The notes under the pieces: generated by a model
Database searches by the model: none
What the model saw: the letters and a program-made list of their open reading frames with translations, nothing else
Told to the model about the DNA's origin: nothing
DNA from: Bradyrhizobiaceae bacterium
GTDB lineage: Bacteria > Pseudomonadota > Alphaproteobacteria > Rhizobiales > Xanthobacteraceae
DNA: 64,000 nucleotides
NCBI GenBank assembly: GCA_020544565.1
Contig: CP078014.1
Span: forward strand, 2,854,016-2,918,015
Direction: 5' to 3'
Part shown: positions 51,281-61,892 of the stretch, in pieces
Numbering within the stretch: position 1 is the stretch's first letter
Layout of the letters: every line of letters starts with the position of its first letter
Program-made: the position numbers and the translations under genes

Positions 51281-52630
51281 CTAGAATGCCGTGCCGGCCC
51301 GCGTCCGTTTGCCCGGCGGTGCAATTTCGCGCGGCAGCGGCGTGATACGCAGCGCGGTGATGCGGTTGCGCTCGCGCCGCAGCACCCGGAAACGGAAATC
51401 GTGGAAGGTAAACACCTGACCGCGGTCGGGGATCGAGCGCGCCTCGTGGATGACGAGGCCGGCGATGGTGGTGGCCTCCTCGTCGGGCAGATGCCAGTCC
51501 ATGGCGCGGTTGAGATCGCGGATCGGCACCGAGCCGTCCACCACCACCGAGCCGTCTGGCTGCGGACGCACGCCGGCGACCACCACGTCGTGCTCATCGG
51601 AGATGTCGCCGACGATCTCCTCCAGAATGTCCTCCAGCGTGACGAGACCCTCGACCTCGCCATACTCGTCGACCACGAGGGCGAAGTGGGTCTTGCGACG
51701 GCGGAACGCCTTGAGCTGCTCCGACAGCGACCGCATCTCGGGCACGAACCACGGCGGCAGGGCGATGGCGGCGACATCGATCTTGGACATGTCGCCGTCG
51801 GCGGCGCGGATGGCGCGCAGCAGATCCTTGGCGTGCAGCACGCCGATGATGTTCTCGGGCTTCTCCCGCCACAACGGGATACGGGTGTATTCCGCCTCCA
51901 GGATCGACTGGATGACCGCCTCCGGCGGCCCATCGACATTGATGCTGACCATCTTGGTGCGATGGACCATCACATCGGACACGGCGAGATCGCCGAAACG
52001 GAACACGTTCTGGATGTATTCGGCCTCGCCGATCTCCATCTTGCCGTGCTCGGCAGATTCGCCGACCAGCCCCTCGATCTCGGAGTCGGACAGGATGTCG
52101 CTCTGCGAGGATTCCGCGACACGGAGCAGCCGCAGCACGCCGCGCGAGGCGGCGTTGAGCAGCCAGTTGAGCGGATAGAACAGCAGATAGGACGCATAGA
52201 GCGGATAGGCGATCCATTGCGACACCGGCACCGGCTGACGGATCGCCAGCGTCTTCGGCACCTGCTCGCCGATGACGATGTGCAGCGAGGAGAACACCAG
52301 AAAGCCGGTCACGAAAGCGGTGAAGTGCAGCGCGGGCGCCGGCATGCCGAGCGGCGCCAGCACCGGCTGCAGCAGCGCCGCCACCGTCGGCTCGCCGACC
52401 CAGCCGAGACCCAGCGAGGCCATGGTGATGCCGAGTTGGCAGCAGGCGAGATAGGCTTCGATATCGCCCATCATCTTCTGCAGCAGGCTGGCGCCGAACC
52501 GGTTCTGTTCGGCCATGGCCTTGACCCGGAAGCCGCGGCTTTTCACCAGCGCGAATTCCGCCGCCACATAGAACGCGTTGGCGGCGAGCAGGAGAACGGC
52601 GATGAGCAGATTGAGAGCGGCTGAATTCAT
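51281..52630 (-). CDS. HlyC/CorC-type transporter-associated CBS protein
   Basis: A 449-residue inner-membrane protein. An N-terminal DUF21/CNNM membrane domain (residues about 1-200, four hydrophobic segments, with the motif GEQVPKTLAI) is followed by a CBS pair (about 215-335: DVMVHRTKMVSINVD, FALVVDEYGEVEGLVTLEDI) and the CorC_HlyC domain at the C-terminus (DFRFRVLRRERNRITALRI). Such proteins take part in magnesium or cobalt export. Gene starts 55 bases after the aroB stop, so it is likely third in aroK-aroB-corC. Confidence 0.92.
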   Translation of the reverse strand: MNSAALNLLIAVLLLAANAFYVAAEFALVKSRGFRVKAMAEQNRFGASLLQKMMGDIEAYLACCQLGITMASLGLGWVGEPTVAALLQPVLAPLGMPAPALHFTAFVTGFLVFSSLHIVIGEQVPKTLAIRQPVPVSQWIAYPLYASYLLFYPLNWLLNAASRGVLRLLRVAESSQSDILSDSEIEGLVGESAEHGKMEIGEAEYIQNVFRFGDLAVSDVMVHRTKMVSINVDGPPEAVIQSILEAEYTRIPLWREKPENIIGVLHAKDLLRAIRAADGDMSKIDVAAIALPPWFVPEMRSLSEQLKAFRRRKTHFALVVDEYGEVEGLVTLEDILEEIVGDISDEHDVVVAGVRPQPDGSVVVDGSVPIRDLNRAMDWHLPDEEATTIAGLVIHEARSIPDRGQVFTFHDFRFRVLRRERNRITALRITPLPREIAPPGKRTRAGTAF

Positions 52631-52685
52631 GGCTGTCCTGCGACGGCAGCGTCGTTCAATGTCCTTCTAACGGCGTAAGCGCGCC

Positions 52686-53828
52686 TCATTCTGCGAGCTT
52701 GTCCTGCAGGAAGCCGCGCACCGCCGCCGCATCGACGTCCTTGGCGATCACCGCCTTGCCGATCTGCTCCAGCAGGATGAAGGTCAGCCGCCCGCGTGAC
52801 ACCTTCTTGTCCTGCGCCATCAGCGTCATCAGCGCGTCGGCCTCGGGCAGCCCCTCCTGCCGGAAACCGGCGATCTCCTGCAACCGCGTCGGCAGCCCGA
52901 CCGCAGCCAGATGCCGCGCCACGCGCGCCGCGTCCGCGGGCGCGATCATGTTCAGCCGCGCGGAGAATTCCGCCGCCAGCACCATGCCAACCGCCACGCC
53001 TTCGCCGTGGAACAGCCGGTCGGAAAATCCGGTCGCGGCTTCGAGCGCGTGGCCGAAGGTGTGGCCGAGATTGAGCAGCGCGCGGTCGCCGGTCTCGCGC
53101 TCATCGCGGGCCACGATCGCCGCCTTGGCGCGGCAACTGGTGGCGATGGCGTGCTCGCGCGCAGCGCCGCCGGCGAACACGTCGCCATGGTTGGCTTCGA
53201 GCCAGGCGAAGAACGCGGCATCGCCGAGCACGCCGTATTTGGCAACCTCGGCATAGCCGGCGCGGAACTGGCGCGGCGCGAGTGTATCCAGTACCGCGGT
53301 ATCGGCCACTACCAGCACCGGCTGGTGAAACGCGCCGATCAGGTTCTTGCCGTGCGGCGAATTGATGCCGGTCTTGCCGCCCACCGAGGAATCGACCTGC
53401 GCCAACAGCGACGTCGGCACCTGCACGAAATCGACGCCGCGGCGCACGATGGCGGCGGCGAAGCCGGCGAGATCGCCGATCACCCCGCCGCCCAGCGCCA
53501 CCACGAGATCGTTGCGCTCGATCTTCGCCGCGATCAGCGCCTCGCACACCTCCTGCAACACCGCGTAGCTCTTGGACGCCTCGCCCTCGCCGACCACGAT
53601 GCGCGAGGACGGCACGCCGGCCGACGCCAGCGCAGCCTCCGCCGGCTCCAGCCAGTATTTCGCGACGGTGCGGTCCGTGACGATGGCGGTGCGCGCGCCG
53701 GGGCGCAGCGCCGCGATGCGCTGGCCGAGCGTCGGCAGCACGTCGCGGCCGATGACGATGTCATAGGCGCGTTCGCCGAGGGCGACATCGACGGTCACCG
53801 CAGCGGAAGTCTTGATCGGAGCGGTCAT
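52686..53828 (-). CDS. aroB: 3-dehydroquinate synthase
   Basis: A 380-residue enzyme of the shikimate pathway that converts DAHP to 3-dehydroquinate using NAD and zinc. Motifs GGGVIGDLAGFAA, QVPTSLLAQVDSSVGGKTGIN, the zinc-binding Glu (GYAEVAKYG) and two His segments (NLGHTFGHALEA and LFHGEGVAVGM) are all present. Its ATG overlaps the aroK stop in ATGA. Length is normal. Confidence 0.97.
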   Translation of the reverse strand: MTAPIKTSAAVTVDVALGERAYDIVIGRDVLPTLGQRIAALRPGARTAIVTDRTVAKYWLEPAEAALASAGVPSSRIVVGEGEASKSYAVLQEVCEALIAAKIERNDLVVALGGGVIGDLAGFAAAIVRRGVDFVQVPTSLLAQVDSSVGGKTGINSPHGKNLIGAFHQPVLVVADTAVLDTLAPRQFRAGYAEVAKYGVLGDAAFFAWLEANHGDVFAGGAAREHAIATSCRAKAAIVARDERETGDRALLNLGHTFGHALEAATGFSDRLFHGEGVAVGMVLAAEFSARLNMIAPADAARVARHLAAVGLPTRLQEIAGFRQEGLPEADALMTLMAQDKKVSRGRLTFILLEQIGKAVIAKDVDAAAVRGFLQDKLAE

Positions 53829-54451
53829 TGCGTCTCGCCTGATGAAGATGAAGCTGCGCCATGCGACAGCAGATGGGCGTGGAGGGCATCGACGCACTCC
53901 TCGACCACCTTCTCGTGGGGCACGTCGCGCGAGGCGACGGTGAGATCGGCCAGACGGTAGGTCGGGCTGCGCTCGGCGATCAGTCGTTCGATGGTCGCGG
54001 CCGGATCGGCGGTCTGCAACAGGGGCCGGTCGGCACGGCGCTTGACCCGCCGGAAGATCACGTCGCCGTCGGCCTGCAGCCACAGCGACACCGCCTTGTC
54101 GCGGATCCGATCGCGGGTCTCCTCGCGCATGAAGGCGCCGCCGCCGGTGGCCAGCACGCAGGGGCCGCCGTCGAGCAGCCGCGCGATCACCCGCGCCTCG
54201 CCGTCGCGAAAATACGGCTCGCCATAGCCGGCGAAAATCTCCGGAATGGTCATGCCGGCATGGGCGGCCTCGATCTCGTGATCGGCATCGAGGAACGGAA
54301 TCTGCAGCCGCGCCGCCAACCGGCGGCCGACGGTGGATTTGCCCACCCCCATCATGCCCACCAGCACGATGCAGCGCCGCCCCAGCGCCGCGACGATCGC
54401 GGCTTCCGGGGGCGTCGGGGCATCGTGCTGCCTGGCCGCCGTCTCGGTCAT
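53825..54451 (-). CDS. aroK: Shikimate kinase
   Basis: A 208-residue kinase that phosphorylates shikimate. Walker A GMMGVGKSTVG is near residues 32-42, DADHEIE near 55-61, the shikimate-binding FRDGEARVI, and ATGGGAFM near 100-107. The lid Arg lies in RRADRPLL. About 25 extra N-terminal residues precede the core. It overlaps aroB by 4 bases, and the pair forms the usual alphaproteobacterial operon. Confidence 0.96.
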   Translation of the reverse strand: MTETAARQHDAPTPPEAAIVAALGRRCIVLVGMMGVGKSTVGRRLAARLQIPFLDADHEIEAAHAGMTIPEIFAGYGEPYFRDGEARVIARLLDGGPCVLATGGGAFMREETRDRIRDKAVSLWLQADGDVIFRRVKRRADRPLLQTADPAATIERLIAERSPTYRLADLTVASRDVPHEKVVEECVDALHAHLLSHGAASSSSGETQ

Positions 54452-54648
54452 GTCGAATCCTTAAGGGCCACCATGGCGGCCGTGAGGGTCACCTATACTA
54501 CTCCTGCCGCAGCCGCCGCTAGTCCGGGGCCGGACGCCGCACGCGGCCGGATTCCCCATTGCTTGCCCTTGCCGAAATCGCGCGAACATGGTGGGTGGGG
54601 AGTGGACCCGTCCGCCACGCGCCGGCGGACCGACGACGAGACGATGCG

Positions 54649-54795
54649 ATGCCCAGCCTGTTCCGGTTCCTGACCGTGGTCGCCGTGATCGGCGGCGTGA
54701 TTTATGGCGCCGTGTTCGCCCTCGCCAATTTCGTCAATCCGAAACCGCGCGAGATGACCGTGACCATCCAGCCCGACAAATTCCTCAAGAAGTGA
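54649..54795 (+). CDS. Small single-pass membrane protein
   Basis: A 48-residue protein with one hydrophobic helix (residues 7-30, FLTVVAVIGGVIYGAVFALA) and a charged tail NPKPREMTVTIQPDKFLKK. The ATG at 54649 ends 10 bases before the xerD start, so the two are co-transcribed. Tiny membrane proteins of this form occur before xerD in related bacteria; no role is known. An upstream in-frame start at 54559 gives a less likely N-terminus. Confidence 0.75.
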   Translation: MPSLFRFLTVVAVIGGVIYGAVFALANFVNPKPREMTVTIQPDKFLKK

Positions 54796-54805
54796 GCGGA
54801 GCGGC

Positions 54806-55768
54806 ATGACCCGGCCGGACACTTCATCCGACGCCCGGCTGATCGGCCTGTTCCTCGACATGCTCGCCGCCGAGCAGGGTGCCGGCGACAACACCCTCGA
54901 TGCCTATCGCGGCGACCTCGAAGACCTCGCCCAGTTCCTCGCCCGCGACAAATCGACCTTTCTCACCGCCGACACCGACCGTCTGCGCGACTATCTCGAC
55001 GACCTCGATGGACGCGGCTTCAAGTCGTCGAGCGTGGCGCGGCGGCTGTCGTCGACGCGGCACCTGTTCCGCTTCCTGCTCGGCGAGCGGCTGCGCGGCG
55101 ACGATCCCGCCGCCATCCTGTCGGGGCCGAAGCGCGGCCGCAGCCTGCCCAAAGTGCTGTCCATCGCCGACGTCGACCGGCTGCTGGCGGAGGCCAAGGC
55201 GCGCGCCACGGCACCGGAGCAATCGCCATCGCAGCGGCTGCGCGCGCTGCGACTGTCGTGCCTGCTGGAAATTCTCTACGCCACCGGCCTCCGCGTCTCC
55301 GAACTGGTGGCGCTGCCGCTGTCGGCGGCGCGGCGCGACGCCCGCATGATCGTGGTGCGCGGCAAGGGCAACAAGGAGCGCCTCGTGCCGCTCAACCAGT
55401 CCTCCAAGCAGGCGATGGCGGACTATCTCGCCGCACTCGACGCCGCGCGGCAGGAGCGGAAGTCCGCGGTAGGGGCGTCGAAATGGCTGTTCCCGTCATC
55501 AGGGGAGAGCGGCCATCTGACGCGGCAGCATTTCGCCCGCGACCTCAAGGAGCTTGCGGCCGCCGCCGGCATCCCGGCGCGGCTGATCAGCCCCCACGTG
55601 CTGCGCCACGCCTTCGCCAGCCATCTGCTGCACAATGGCGCGGACCTGCGCATCGTGCAGACCCTGCTCGGCCACACCGACATCTCCACCACCCAGATTT
55701 ACACCCATATCGTCGAGGAACGGCTGAAAAGCCTGGTCCGCGACCTGCACCCGCTGGCGGATAGCTGA
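54806..55768 (+). CDS. xerD: Site-specific tyrosine recombinase XerD
   Basis: A 320-residue recombinase that resolves chromosome dimers at dif with XerC and FtsK. The N-terminal SAM-like core-binding domain covers residues about 8-100. Catalytic residues are visible: Arg in TGLRVSELV, Lys in GKGNKERLVP, His-x2-Arg in HVLRHAFASH, His in LLGHTDIST and Tyr in QIYTHI. No mobile-element context is seen; adjacency to aroK and accA argues for the housekeeping XerD. It starts 10 bases after the small membrane protein. Confidence 0.96.
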   Translation: MTRPDTSSDARLIGLFLDMLAAEQGAGDNTLDAYRGDLEDLAQFLARDKSTFLTADTDRLRDYLDDLDGRGFKSSSVARRLSSTRHLFRFLLGERLRGDDPAAILSGPKRGRSLPKVLSIADVDRLLAEAKARATAPEQSPSQRLRALRLSCLLEILYATGLRVSELVALPLSAARRDARMIVVRGKGNKERLVPLNQSSKQAMADYLAALDAARQERKSAVGASKWLFPSSGESGHLTRQHFARDLKELAAAAGIPARLISPHVLRHAFASHLLHNGADLRIVQTLLGHTDISTTQIYTHIVEERLKSLVRDLHPLADS

Positions 55769-55924
55769 GCCCGCCAGAAGGCGGGGATATCAGGGGTTTG
55801 CACCGCCCCGCTTGACTTGGGCGCACTTCTTGACTTGAAAGACGCACCAGCCGCCGCCCCGTGGCGCAAATCACCGCTCCGGACGCCCTTCGCCTGAGTG
55901 CCTGAGCCTGTATATACTCCCGCC

Positions 55925-56887
55925 ATGCCGGACCCGATGCGCAGCTACCTCGATTTTGAAAAGCCTGTCGCCGAACTCGACTCGAAGATCGACGAGTTGC
56001 GCGCGCTTGCCGCCGGCGGCAGCAATATCGGCGAGGAAGTGGCGCGCATCGAGGAGAAGGCGACGCAGGCGCTAACCGACCTCTATGCCAATCTGACGCC
56101 GTGGCAGAAGACGCAGGTGGCGCGCCATCCGATGCGGCCGCATTGCATGGACTATATCGCCGGGCTGATCACCGAATTCACGCCCTTGGCCGGCGACCGC
56201 AAATTCGCCGACGACGAAGCGCTGGTCGGCGGCTTCGGCCGTTTCCGCGGCGAAAGCATCTGCGTGATCGGCCAGGAAAAGGGCTCCACCACCGAGACCC
56301 GCCTCAAGCACAATTTCGGCATGGCCAAGCCCGAAGGCTACCGCAAGGCGGTGCGACTGATGGAAATGGCCGACCGCTTCGGCATTCCGGTGCTGTCGCT
56401 GGTGGACACCGCCGGCGCCTACCCCGGCATCGGCGCGGAGGAACGCGGCCAGGCCGAAGCGATCGCGCGCTCCACCGATGCCTGTCTCGGCCTCGGCGTA
56501 CCCAATGTCGCCGTCGTCATCGGCGAGGGCGGCTCGGGCGGCGCCATCGCCATCGCCACCGCCAACCGCGTGCTGATGCTGGAGCACGCGGTCTACAGCG
56601 TGATCTCGCCGGAGGGCGCGGCCTCGATCCTGTGGCGCGATTCGAGCAAGGCTCAGGAAGCCGCGATCAACATGAAGATCACCGCGCAGGATCTGGCGCG
56701 CTTCGGGGTGATCGACACCATTCTGAAAGAGCCGCCGGGCGGCGCCCATCGCGATCCGCAGGACATGATCGCGCGCACCGGCGACGCCATCACCCAGGCG
56801 TTCAACGACCTGCGCAGCCTCGACCCCGCCGAGGTGCGCAACCAGCGCCGGCAGAAATTCCTCGATATCGGCCGCCGTCTCGGCTGA
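55925..56887 (+). CDS. accA: Acetyl-CoA carboxylase, carboxyltransferase subunit alpha
   Basis: A 320-residue subunit that, with AccD, transfers CO2 from biotin to acetyl-CoA in fatty-acid synthesis. It begins [20 protein letters not shown], a family hallmark, then [31 protein letters not shown] and [20 protein letters not shown], followed by [10 protein letters not shown]. The ATG at 55925 has an unusual upstream: TATATACT ends about 7 bases before it, so a leaderless transcript is possible. Otherwise typical. Confidence 0.97.
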   Translation: MPDPMRSYLDFEKPVAELDSKIDELRALAAGGSNIGEEVARIEEKATQALTDLYANLTPWQKTQVARHPMRPHCMDYIAGLITEFTPLAGDRKFADDEALVGGFGRFRGESICVIGQEKGSTTETRLKHNFGMAKPEGYRKAVRLMEMADRFGIPVLSLVDTAGAYPGIGAEERGQAEAIARSTDACLGLGVPNVAVVIGEGGSGGAIAIATANRVLMLEHAVYSVISPEGAASILWRDSSKAQEAAINMKITAQDLARFGVIDTILKEPPGGAHRDPQDMIARTGDAITQAFNDLRSLDPAEVRNQRRQKFLDIGRRLG

Positions 56888-57296
56888 GCCCGCGCGGTAC
56901 ATCCCCGTCCGCACCAGGCGCTGGCGCCTGAAAAGCCGCCTGCGGCCAAGGACTTCGCCGGCGTCGGCCAATCATGGCTTTTTCGCGGCGCGTGACAACC
57001 GCGGGTTCCCCGGCGTCTTTACCCGGCATTGACCATCGCCACCATGAAGCCGCCCGCCGCGCGCCCCGCCAGCTTGCGACCGCGGGGCCTTAAGGATAAT
57101 ATTTGTTCAATCGTACCAGCGTGTTTTTAGCTAAAAAGCGCACGCCGCCTTGACGATGAAAGCATCCGGTGCGGGCGACGTGAACAGCGTGTTCCGGCGG
57201 ACACCACAGCGCCTTTTTGTGGGGCCAGATGTGCGTGACGGGATGCCGTGCCAGCCGGAGTGATGGGGAATTGCCGATGGGCCGCGGAGATTTGCA
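56888..57296. other. Intergenic stretch before the L,D-transpeptidase gene
   Basis: About 410 bases without a convincing gene. A short hairpin CAGGCG-CTGG-CGCCTG (56915-56930) after accA lacks a T-run. An AT-rich patch (AAGGATAATATTTGTTCAATCG, cut near 57092-57112) and a 14-bp palindrome at 57124-57137 lie where the next gene's promoter should be. Confidence 0.5.
57124..57137. promoter_or_regulatory. Perfect 14-bp AT-rich palindrome
   Basis: TTTTTAGCTAAAAA is a perfect palindrome about 160 bases before the transpeptidase start. It might be an operator, but AT-rich palindromes of this kind can arise by chance. Confidence 0.3.
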
Positions 57297-58727
57297 TTGA
57301 CCGCCCGCACGCATGTTCGCGCGCTGGTCACGTCGGCTGCGCTCGCGGCCGGGATCGCGCTCGCCGGATGCAACAACGAGGGCCTGTCCACCAACGGCAA
57401 GGCCACCCGTCCGATCCCGGACAAGCTGCTGTCCGAGATGGAAACCAAGAACATGGACAAGGCGTCGCCGATCCTTGTCCGCCTGTTCAAGCAGGAAGCC
57501 GAACTCGAAGTCTGGAAGCAGGACCGCAGCGGCAAATTCGCGCTGCTGAAGACCTATCCGATCTGCCGCTGGTCGGGCGACCTCGGCCCCAAGATCAGGG
57601 AAGGCGACCGCCAGGCGCCGGAAGGCTTCTATTCGATCACGCCGGCGCAGATGAACCCGACCTCGGCCTACTATCTGTCGTTCAACATGGGCTATCCCAA
57701 CGCCTATGACCGGGCGTGGGGCCGCACCGGCTCGCAACTGATGGTGCATGGCGACTGCTCGTCGCGCGGCTGCTACGCCATGACCGACGAACAGATTTCG
57801 GAAATCTACGCGCTCGGCCGCGAATCCTTCTTCGGCGGCCAGAATGCATTCCAGGTGCAGGCCTATCCGTTCCGCATGACGGCGCAGAACATGGCCAAGC
57901 ATCGCAACAATCCGAACATGCCGTTCTGGAAGATGATCAAGGAAGGCAACGATCACTTCGAAGTCACGCGGCAGGAGCCGAAGGTTGATTTCTGCGAGCG
58001 GAAATACGTGTTCGACGCCGAGCGACCGCCGAACGCGACCCGTCCGCTGGCGTTCAACGCCTCGGCGGCGTGCCCGGCCTATCAGGTTTCGCCCGAGATC
58101 GCCGAGGCCGTACAGGCCAAGCAGCGCCAGGACGAACTGAAAGCGGCGCAACTGGCGACGCGCGGCACGCCGCTGGCGCGGTCGCGCGCCGGCATCGACG
58201 GCGGCATGCATCCGGTGTTCGCCTCCAAGCTGCCCGAAGGCGCTGCCGCCATCGACAAGGACGTGGATGACTACGCCGTCTCGGCCTCCGGCCCCGCGCC
58301 GGGCACCATTCCGGCCCACGCCACCGTTCCGGTGGCGCCGGAGCCCGCGCCTGCCTTCGCCTCGGTGACCGAGACGCCGGTGGTGGCGAGCGCGGCCTCC
58401 GCGAAGTCCGAGGGGAAGTCCGAAGGCTTCTTCAGCCGCCTGTCGCGCACCGTCGGCCTGCGCCGCGACGAGCCGCAACCCGCCGCCGCGCCGGCCAAGC
58501 CGGCGGTGACCACCACCGCGAAGGCAAAGTCGGCGAGCGCCGCGCGGGAGAGCGCCAAGAGCGCCGCGCCACGGGTCATCCCCCTCGCCCGCGCCCAGAC
58601 GCAAAGTTCGCAGCCGGCAGCGGCAGAACCCGCGGCCACCTCGTCCGCCGCCTCGCAGCCGCTGGCGGGAGCCCAGCCGACCGTGTCAGCAAATTCCTTC
58701 GACGGCCGCTTCTCGGTAGCGCGATAG
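57297..58727 (+). CDS. YafK-type L,D-transpeptidase-family lipoprotein
   Basis: A 476-residue protein starting at TTG 57297, with GGAG about 8 bases upstream. The lipobox ALAGC (Cys near residue 25) anchors it in the periplasm. The YkuD domain (about 50-230) has the catalytic motif HGDCSSRGCYAM with the active Cys, as in YafK/DpaA, which cut Lpp from peptidoglycan in E. coli. Residues about 300-476 form an Ala/Pro/Ser-rich tail with no fold. It may modify or cleave peptidoglycan crosslinks. It converges with secA. Confidence 0.9.
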   Translation: MTARTHVRALVTSAALAAGIALAGCNNEGLSTNGKATRPIPDKLLSEMETKNMDKASPILVRLFKQEAELEVWKQDRSGKFALLKTYPICRWSGDLGPKIREGDRQAPEGFYSITPAQMNPTSAYYLSFNMGYPNAYDRAWGRTGSQLMVHGDCSSRGCYAMTDEQISEIYALGRESFFGGQNAFQVQAYPFRMTAQNMAKHRNNPNMPFWKMIKEGNDHFEVTRQEPKVDFCERKYVFDAERPPNATRPLAFNASAACPAYQVSPEIAEAVQAKQRQDELKAAQLATRGTPLARSRAGIDGGMHPVFASKLPEGAAAIDKDVDDYAVSASGPAPGTIPAHATVPVAPEPAPAFASVTETPVVASAASAKSEGKSEGFFSRLSRTVGLRRDEPQPAAAPAKPAVTTTAKAKSASAARESAKSAAPRVIPLARAQTQSSQPAAAEPAATSSAASQPLAGAQPTVSANSFDGRFSVAR

Positions 58728-58753
58728 CGAGGCCGACCGCTTCACCGTTCACG

Positions 58754-58783
58754 AAAAACGCCGGTCGAAAGACCGGCGTTTTT
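58754..58783. terminator. Bidirectional terminator (transpeptidase / secA)
   Basis: AAAAACGCCGGTC, loop GAAA and GACCGGCGTTTTT give a perfect 13-bp stem with a GNRA-type loop and runs of A and T on the two sides. Confidence 0.92.
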
Positions 58784-58815
58784 GATTGCGAATGAGGGAA
58801 GAAACCGCGGCGCGC

Positions 58816-61647
58816 TCAGACGTAGCGGCCGTGGCAGTGCTTGAACTTCTTGCCGGAGCCGCAGGGACAATCCTCGTTGCGGCCGATCTTGCCCCAGGTG
58901 GCGGGGTTCTCCGGATCGCGCTGCGCGGCCGGGACCGGAGCCAGCGCCGCCTGCGCGAATGCCATCTCGTCCTCGCCGGTGTTCGGATCGAGCTTGTGCG
59001 CCTCCATCTGCGGCAATTGCAGCGCCTGCTCCTGCTGCGACACCACCTCGACGCGCATCATCTGCGCGGTCACCGCCTCGCGCAGCCGCGCGATCAGCGA
59101 TTCGAACAGGTTGAAAGCCTCCGCCTTGTACTCCTGCAGCGGATCGCGCTGGCCGTAGCCGCGCAGGCCGATGACCTGACGCAGGTGATCGAGCATCACC
59201 AGATGCTCGCGCCACAGATGATCCAGCGTCTGCAGCAGGATCGACTTCTCGACATAGCGCATGACGTCTGGACCCCACTGGGCCACCTTGCGCGCCATCC
59301 ACTCGTCGGCCTGGCGGGTGATGCGCTCGCGCACCTCCTCGTCGGCGATGCCCTCTTCCTTGGCCCACTCCATCACCGGCGGATCGATGGTGAGAATCTC
59401 GGCGATCTCCTTTTCGAGCCCGACCACATCCCACTGCTCCGGATAGGCCTGCGGCGGAATGTGCTTGGAGACAAGATCGTCGACCACGCCGTGGCGCATG
59501 TCGGCGACGGTCTCCTCCACGTTCTCGTCGCGCATCAGCTCGATGCGCTGGTCGAAGATCGCCTTGCGCTGATCGTTCTGCACGTCGTCGAACTTGAGCA
59601 GGTTCTTGCGGATGTCGAAGTTGCGGGCTTCGACCTTCTGCTGGGCCTTCTCCAGCGCCTTGTTGATCCAGGGGTGGATGATGGCCTCGCCTTCCTTGAG
59701 GCCGAGACGGGTCAGCATGCTGTCGAGCCGGTCGGACCCGAAGATGCGCATCAGGTCGTCTTCCAGCGACAGATAGAATTTGGTGCGGCCGGGGTCGCCC
59801 TGGCGTCCGGCGCGGCCGCGCAACTGGTTGTCGATACGCCGCGATTCATGGCGCTCCGAACCGATGATATAGAGGCCGCCGGGCTTGACCACCGTGCGGG
59901 TGCCGGGCTTGTCCGGATTGAGATCGACGGTCTCCTCGGCCTTGAGCACGATCTCCTTGAACTTCTCGATATCGGCCTTGATGCCGTCGATGATGCGCTG
60001 CTTCTCGGCCTCGTCCTCGATGCCGGCGGTGGCGGCCTCGGCGCGCATTTCCAGCGAGCCGCCGAGCTTGATGTCGGTGCCGCGGCCGGCCATGTTGGTG
60101 GCGATGGTGATCGCGCCCGGCACGCCGGCTTCGGCGACGATGTAGGCTTCCTGCTCGTGGAAGCGCGCGTTGAGCACCGCGAACAGCTTGGCGGGCTTGC
60201 TCGCGCGCGCGGCCGCGTAAAGCTTGTCCATCGCCTTCGGATTGCCGAAGTCGATCTGCTTGTAGCCGTTCTTCTTCAGATACTCGGCGAGCACCTCGGA
60301 CTTCTCGATCGAGGCCGTGCCGACCAGCACCGGCTGCATGCGCGCATTGGCGCGCTCGATCTCGGCTAGAATGGCGCGGTGCTTCTCCTCCGCCGTGCGA
60401 TAGACCTCGTCGTCCTCGTCGAGGCGCGCGATCGGCAGGTTGGTCGGCACCTCGATGACTTCCAGCTTGTAGATGTCGAACAGTTCGTCCGCTTCCGTCG
60501 CCGCCGTGCCGGTCATGCCGGCGAGCTTGTCGTACATGCGGAAATAGTTCTGGAAGGTGATCGAGGCCAGCGTCTGGTTTTCCGGCTGGACCGTCTGGTG
60601 CTCTTTCGCTTCGAGCGCCTGGTGCAGGCCCTCCGAATAGCGCCGGCCCGGCATCATGCGGCCGGTGAATTCGTCGATGATCACCACCTCGTCGTCGCGG
60701 ACGATGTAGTCCTTGTCGCGGGTGAACAGCGTATGGGCGCGCAGCGCCTGGTTGATGTGATGAACGACGGAGACGTTCTCGACATCGTAGAGAGAGTCGC
60801 CCTTGAGCTGGCCGGCCTCCTGCAGGAGATTCTCGATCTTCTCCATGCCCGCCTCGGTCAGGGTGACCGTGCGCTGCTTCTCGTCGACTTCGAAGTCGGT
60901 GGCCTTCTCCAGCTTCGGGATGTAGGTGTCGATGGTGTTGTAGAACTCCGAGCGGTCGTCGAGCGGGCCGGAGATAATCAGCGGCGTGCGCGCCTCGTCG
61001 ATCAGGATCGAGTCCACTTCGTCGACGATGGCGAAGGAATGGCCGCGCTGGACCATGTCCTCCAGCCGGTACTTCATGTTGTCGCGCAGATAGTCGAAGC
61101 CGTATTCGTTGTTGGTGCCGTAGGTGATGTCGCAGGCATAGGCCGCCTGCCGCTCGGCGTCGTCGAGGCCGTGGACGATGACGCCCGTGGTCATGCCGAG
61201 GAAGCTGTAGACCCGGCCCATCCAGTCGGAGTCGCGCTTGGCGAGGTAATCGTTGACGGTGACGACATGGACGCCCTTGCCGGCGAGCGCGTTGAGATAG
61301 ACCGCGAGCGTCGCCACCAGCGTCTTGCCTTCGCCGGTCTTCATCTCGGCGATGTCACCTTCGTGCAGCACAATGCCGCCGATCAGCTGCACATCGAAAT
61401 GGCGCTGGCCGAGGGTACGCTTGGCGGCCTCGCGCACGGTGGCGAAAGCCGGCACCAGGAGGTCGTCGAGGGTCTTGCCCGCCGCGAGCTGCGCCCTGAA
61501 CTCGTCGGTGCGCGCCTTCAGCGCCTCGTCGGAGAGGGCGGCGACCTCGGGCTCCAGCTTGTTGATGGCATCGACGCGGGACTGGTATCCCTTGATCCGC
61601 CGGTCATTGGCGGAGCCGAAAAGCTTGCGGGCGAGCGCGCCGAGCAT
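58816..61647 (-). CDS. secA: Preprotein translocase ATPase SecA
   Basis: A 943-residue motor that pushes unfolded preproteins through SecYEG. Walker A is in [13 protein letters not shown]-like [20 protein letters not shown] follows, and the C-terminal zinc tail [17 protein letters not shown], which binds SecB and lipid, is complete. AGGAA lies about 9 bases before the ATG at 61647. A good promoter lies at 61748-61776. It is divergent from the parvulin isomerase gene, which is a sensible pairing since both serve secreted proteins. Confidence 0.98.
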   Translation of the reverse strand: MLGALARKLFGSANDRRIKGYQSRVDAINKLEPEVAALSDEALKARTDEFRAQLAAGKTLDDLLVPAFATVREAAKRTLGQRHFDVQLIGGIVLHEGDIAEMKTGEGKTLVATLAVYLNALAGKGVHVVTVNDYLAKRDSDWMGRVYSFLGMTTGVIVHGLDDAERQAAYACDITYGTNNEYGFDYLRDNMKYRLEDMVQRGHSFAIVDEVDSILIDEARTPLIISGPLDDRSEFYNTIDTYIPKLEKATDFEVDEKQRTVTLTEAGMEKIENLLQEAGQLKGDSLYDVENVSVVHHINQALRAHTLFTRDKDYIVRDDEVVIIDEFTGRMMPGRRYSEGLHQALEAKEHQTVQPENQTLASITFQNYFRMYDKLAGMTGTAATEADELFDIYKLEVIEVPTNLPIARLDEDDEVYRTAEEKHRAILAEIERANARMQPVLVGTASIEKSEVLAEYLKKNGYKQIDFGNPKAMDKLYAAARASKPAKLFAVLNARFHEQEAYIVAEAGVPGAITIATNMAGRGTDIKLGGSLEMRAEAATAGIEDEAEKQRIIDGIKADIEKFKEIVLKAEETVDLNPDKPGTRTVVKPGGLYIIGSERHESRRIDNQLRGRAGRQGDPGRTKFYLSLEDDLMRIFGSDRLDSMLTRLGLKEGEAIIHPWINKALEKAQQKVEARNFDIRKNLLKFDDVQNDQRKAIFDQRIELMRDENVEETVADMRHGVVDDLVSKHIPPQAYPEQWDVVGLEKEIAEILTIDPPVMEWAKEEGIADEEVRERITRQADEWMARKVAQWGPDVMRYVEKSILLQTLDHLWREHLVMLDHLRQVIGLRGYGQRDPLQEYKAEAFNLFESLIARLREAVTAQMMRVEVVSQQEQALQLPQMEAHKLDPNTGEDEMAFAQAALAPVPAAQRDPENPATWGKIGRNEDCPCGSGKKFKHCHGRYV

Positions 61648-61747
61648 GAAACATTCCTGTCTTGCAGTTTGGCCGGCCCCGGCTGTCTGCCGCGACGGCG
61701 ATGCGGCCGCGGACAAGCCCCGCGGCGGCCAAGAAAACCCGCGGGGA

Positions 61748-61776
61748 GAGATATGGGCGGCCCCATGCCTTGTCAA
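61748..61776 (-). promoter_or_regulatory. Probable sigma-70 promoter of secA
   Basis: On the minus strand TTGACA (61771-61776) and TATCTC (61748-61753) are 17 bases apart. Transcription would begin near 61741, leaving about 95 leader bases. A second TTGACA copy (61787-61792) lies just upstream. Confidence 0.65.
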
Positions 61777-61892
61777 CGCGCGAACCTGTCAAGGATTTCA
61801 TGATTTTGGCGGCTTTTCGCGTTGCTTATGACGCAAGCTTGGGCGAGTGTCCGCCGTCCCGAACAGCGGACGTTGATCGATAAGGATTTTCC

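Noticed and set aside
54806-55768. XerD as a phage or integron integrase
   Set aside because: Length, motifs and position between aroK and accA fit the chromosomal XerD.
57090-58604. 504-codon minus-strand open frame opposite the transpeptidase gene
   Set aside because: Arg/Gly/Leu repeats without motif. The plus-strand product has a lipobox and the HGxxxxxGC motif.
58786-61803. Two long plus-strand open frames (527 and 474 codons) opposite secA
   Set aside because: secA is unmistakable on the minus strand; these frames mirror its codon pattern and show no protein family features.
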